DNA from: Treponemataceae bacterium | Lineage (GTDB): Bacteria; Spirochaetota; Spirochaetia; Treponematales; Treponemataceae | Assembly (NCBI GenBank): GCA_024697985.1 | Contig: JAILRX010000091.1 | Location: forward strand, 1-7,594 | DNA length: 7,594 nt | Reading direction: 5' to 3' | In this document: piece after piece, positions 6,471 through 7,594 of the stretch | Numbering within the stretch: position 1 is the stretch's first letter | Layout of the letters: each line of letters opens with the position of its first letter | Notes under the pieces: model-generated | The model's input: the letters and a program-made list of their open reading frames with translations, nothing else | The model's database searches: none | What the model was told of the DNA's origin: nothing | Translations under genes and position numbers: made by a program

Positions 6471-7290
6471 CATCACCTGAGTGCACGTAGCAAAGCTGGT
6501 CCTTCATGATTTTTTTCATCATTTCGTAGGCTGGAAGCCCGGTGCAGTGGCAGGTGGCAAATTTAGTTTTGTATTTTTTGAGAAGGTTTGCGATTTCTTC
6601 GATTTCAGAAATTTCATTAGCGGAGTACTCTGTTTTTTTCATCAGATGGAAACCGCCGATTACAAGTTCAGGTTTAAAATCAGGACCAAATTTTCGTTCC
6701 ATTGTATCCAGAATGTTCAGAATTCCGTTGTGCGAGCAGCCTGAAAAAAGCAGTCTGTGGTTTTCGCTTGTCACGATGAGGTTCTGCTCGTGGTTGAATT
6801 CATCCTGGATGTATTTTCCTTCTGTAAAAAGCTTGAGGCGTCTGTTTGTCGAAGGAAAAGGTCGGATTCTGTTATCAACACAGAAAATTTGCAGTTCGTC
6901 ATCAATTTTTACATCACCTTCAAGAAAAACTACCTGCGGCAACTCAAGGATTTTCTTGTCGATTCCGATGTAGCGGTATCCTAAATCTTCTCCGTCAAAG
7001 GCATAATATTCGCGGACTGCATTTTTCTGCATATAGATTTTTGCATCAGGATTGATTTTTGCAAAAGGCAGAATTCCGCCGGAATGGTCGTAATGACCGT
7101 GGCTTAAGAAAACCGAATCGATTTTTGTAAGATCAATTCCGAGTTTTCCGGCATTTTTCAAAAGCAAATCACTCGGGCTTGTATCAAAAAGAATTTTGTG
7201 ATTTTTAGTTTCGATATAAAAAGAAAGACCATGAGCGGCTTCACATCCGGAAGCGCCCAATTCATTTTCAACAAGATTTACGATCCGCAT
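6457..7290 (-). CDS. MBL-fold metallo-hydrolase, COG1237 type
   Basis: A cytoplasmic 277-residue protein of the metallo-beta-lactamase fold. The metal-binding motif is HGHYDH at 64-69 (His64, His66, Asp68, His69), with His177 in GCSHNGILNIL, His205 in GGFHL and His238 in TCHCTG as likely further ligands. The pattern VENELG...HGLSF...ILFDTS...HGHYDHSGG...GCSH...GGFHL...CHCTG is that of COG1237, the group of the archaeal dihydropterin-ribofuranosylaminobenzene phosphate synthase-like enzymes. In bacteria the substrate is unknown, so I name only the fold. The usual DTG near residue 36 reads DTS here. The start ATG at 7290 matches the family N-terminus (MRIVNLVENE) although no clear ribosome binding site precedes it. 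It starts 24 nt after the PhoU-like gene and may be coupled to it. No signal peptide or membrane segment is seen. Confidence 0.9.
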   Translation of the reverse strand: MRIVNLVENELGASGCEAAHGLSFYIETKNHKILFDTSPSDLLLKNAGKLGIDLTKIDSVFLSHGHYDHSGGILPFAKINPDAKIYMQKNAVREYYAFDGEDLGYRYIGIDKKILELPQVVFLEGDVKIDDELQIFCVDNRIRPFPSTNRRLKLFTEGKYIQDEFNHEQNLIVTSENHRLLFSGCSHNGILNILDTMERKFGPDFKPELVIGGFHLMKKTEYSANEISEIEEIANLLKKYKTKFATCHCTGLPAYEMMKKIMKDQLCYVHSGDEIYL

Positions 7291-7314
7291 GAAACAATTC
7301 TATCACAAAAGAGA

Positions 7315-7594
7315 CTATTTAGAAACTTTTGCAGTAAGAGAAGTAAGTCTGTTTGCGATTGCAAAACAGTTATCACCCATCTTTTCGATTTTTCGAACAA
7401 TGTCGATGTACAAAAGTTCGGCTTTAACGTTGCAGCCAGATTCGAGTCGGGTTCGGGCACATTTTTTAAGTTTGTTTCGTTCCTGGTCAATCTGGTCTTC
7501 AAGACTGTGTGCAAATTCGTGCTGGTCTTCGGTAAGTGTAGCGCCGATGTGTCGGTAAACAAAGTAAAGGAGCTGTCGTACAAGTTCGATATAT
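7315..7594 (-). CDS. C-terminal end of a PhoU-like domain protein, possibly a Na+/phosphate cotransporter (5' end outside window)
   Basis: An open frame enters from the window edge (first full codon at 7593) and ends at TAG 7317-7315, giving 92 residues. They are almost all helical and charged, and the end reads ELLYIDIVRKIEKMGDNC followed by FAIANRL. This is the last helix pair of a PhoU domain, whose usual form is a Leu/Tyr-Leu-Asp-Ile/Leu stretch, then a Glu-Arg-Ile-Gly-Asp-His-like motif (here EKMGDN), then N-I-A. Such a domain occurs free as PhoU, the regulator of the Pst phosphate system, or fused to the C-terminus of NptA/YjbB-type Na+/phosphate cotransporters. The highly charged preceding helix (DQIDQERNKLKKCARTRLESG) suits the fused type. 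The missing part decides. The motif Asp-Asn replaces the commoner Asp-His. Confidence 0.75.
   Translation of the reverse strand, partial: YIELVRQLLYFVYRHIGATLTEDQHEFAHSLEDQIDQERNKLKKCARTRLESGCNVKAELLYIDIVRKIEKMGDNCFAIANRLTSLTAKVSK

Noticed and set aside
6542..6973. 143-codon plus-strand open frame inside the hydrolase gene
   Set aside because: It is a shadow of the hydrolase, which carries full metal-binding motifs. It has low-complexity Ser/Arg/Phe composition and no supporting signals.
7291..7314. A separate promoter just before the hydrolase (TAGAAT as a -10 box)
   Set aside because: No acceptable -35 box lies 16-18 nt upstream, and the transcript would start at or inside the start codon.
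1..7594. Mobile element, CRISPR array, tRNA or defence system
   Set aside because: All space is taken by housekeeping-type genes with short gaps. No repeat-spacer pattern, transposase, integrase, terminal repeats or tRNA cloverleaf was seen.

Overview
The window is a stretch of bacterial chromosome in which every recognisable gene lies on the minus strand. In transcription order (high to low coordinates) it holds the C-terminal end of a PhoU-like protein, probably the tail of a Na+/phosphate cotransporter-type protein (7594-7315). Next come a COG1237-type metallo-beta-lactamase-fold hydrolase (7290-6457), a membrane-bound methyl-accepting chemotaxis protein with a dCache sensor (6360-4207), carA (4075-2945) and carB (2958 to beyond base 1). 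No tRNA, rRNA, CRISPR array, insertion sequence or phage gene was found. Coding density is high; the only gaps are about 24 nt, 96 nt and 131 nt.

The source looks like an anaerobic, motile, moderate-GC bacterium, most likely a Treponema-type spirochaete. This is inference. The chemoreceptor tip has the MNAAIEA-(A/S)HAGEAGRGF variant that I associate with spirochaetes and some other deep lineages, and the gene set fits. Clostridia cannot be excluded from the sequence alone.

Region by region: the PhoU-like tail and the hydrolase are 24 nt apart and probably co-transcribed. An AT-rich 96-nt gap with a plausible sigma-70 promoter precedes the chemoreceptor gene, which has its own good Shine-Dalgarno (SD) site. 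The 131-nt gap between the chemoreceptor stop and carA is the most information-rich non-coding stretch. It holds a strong promoter (TTGAAG-N17-TATACT) and then a long, almost symmetric hairpin ending in eight Ts that stops just 13 nt before the carA start codon. carA and carB overlap by 14 nt and encode the two subunits of glutamine-dependent carbamoyl-phosphate synthetase, which feeds pyrimidine and arginine synthesis.

The most notable signal is that promoter-hairpin-T8-SD arrangement. Because the promoter lies upstream of the terminator and there is no room for another one after it, carAB expression probably depends on controlled read-through (attenuation). A competing short hairpin and a nearly leaderless 35-codon reading frame run through the same leader. 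No clearly new multi-gene system was seen. Secondary points are a changed ligand motif in the chemoreceptor sensor and a GC-rich Ala/Gly/Thr linker in CarB.
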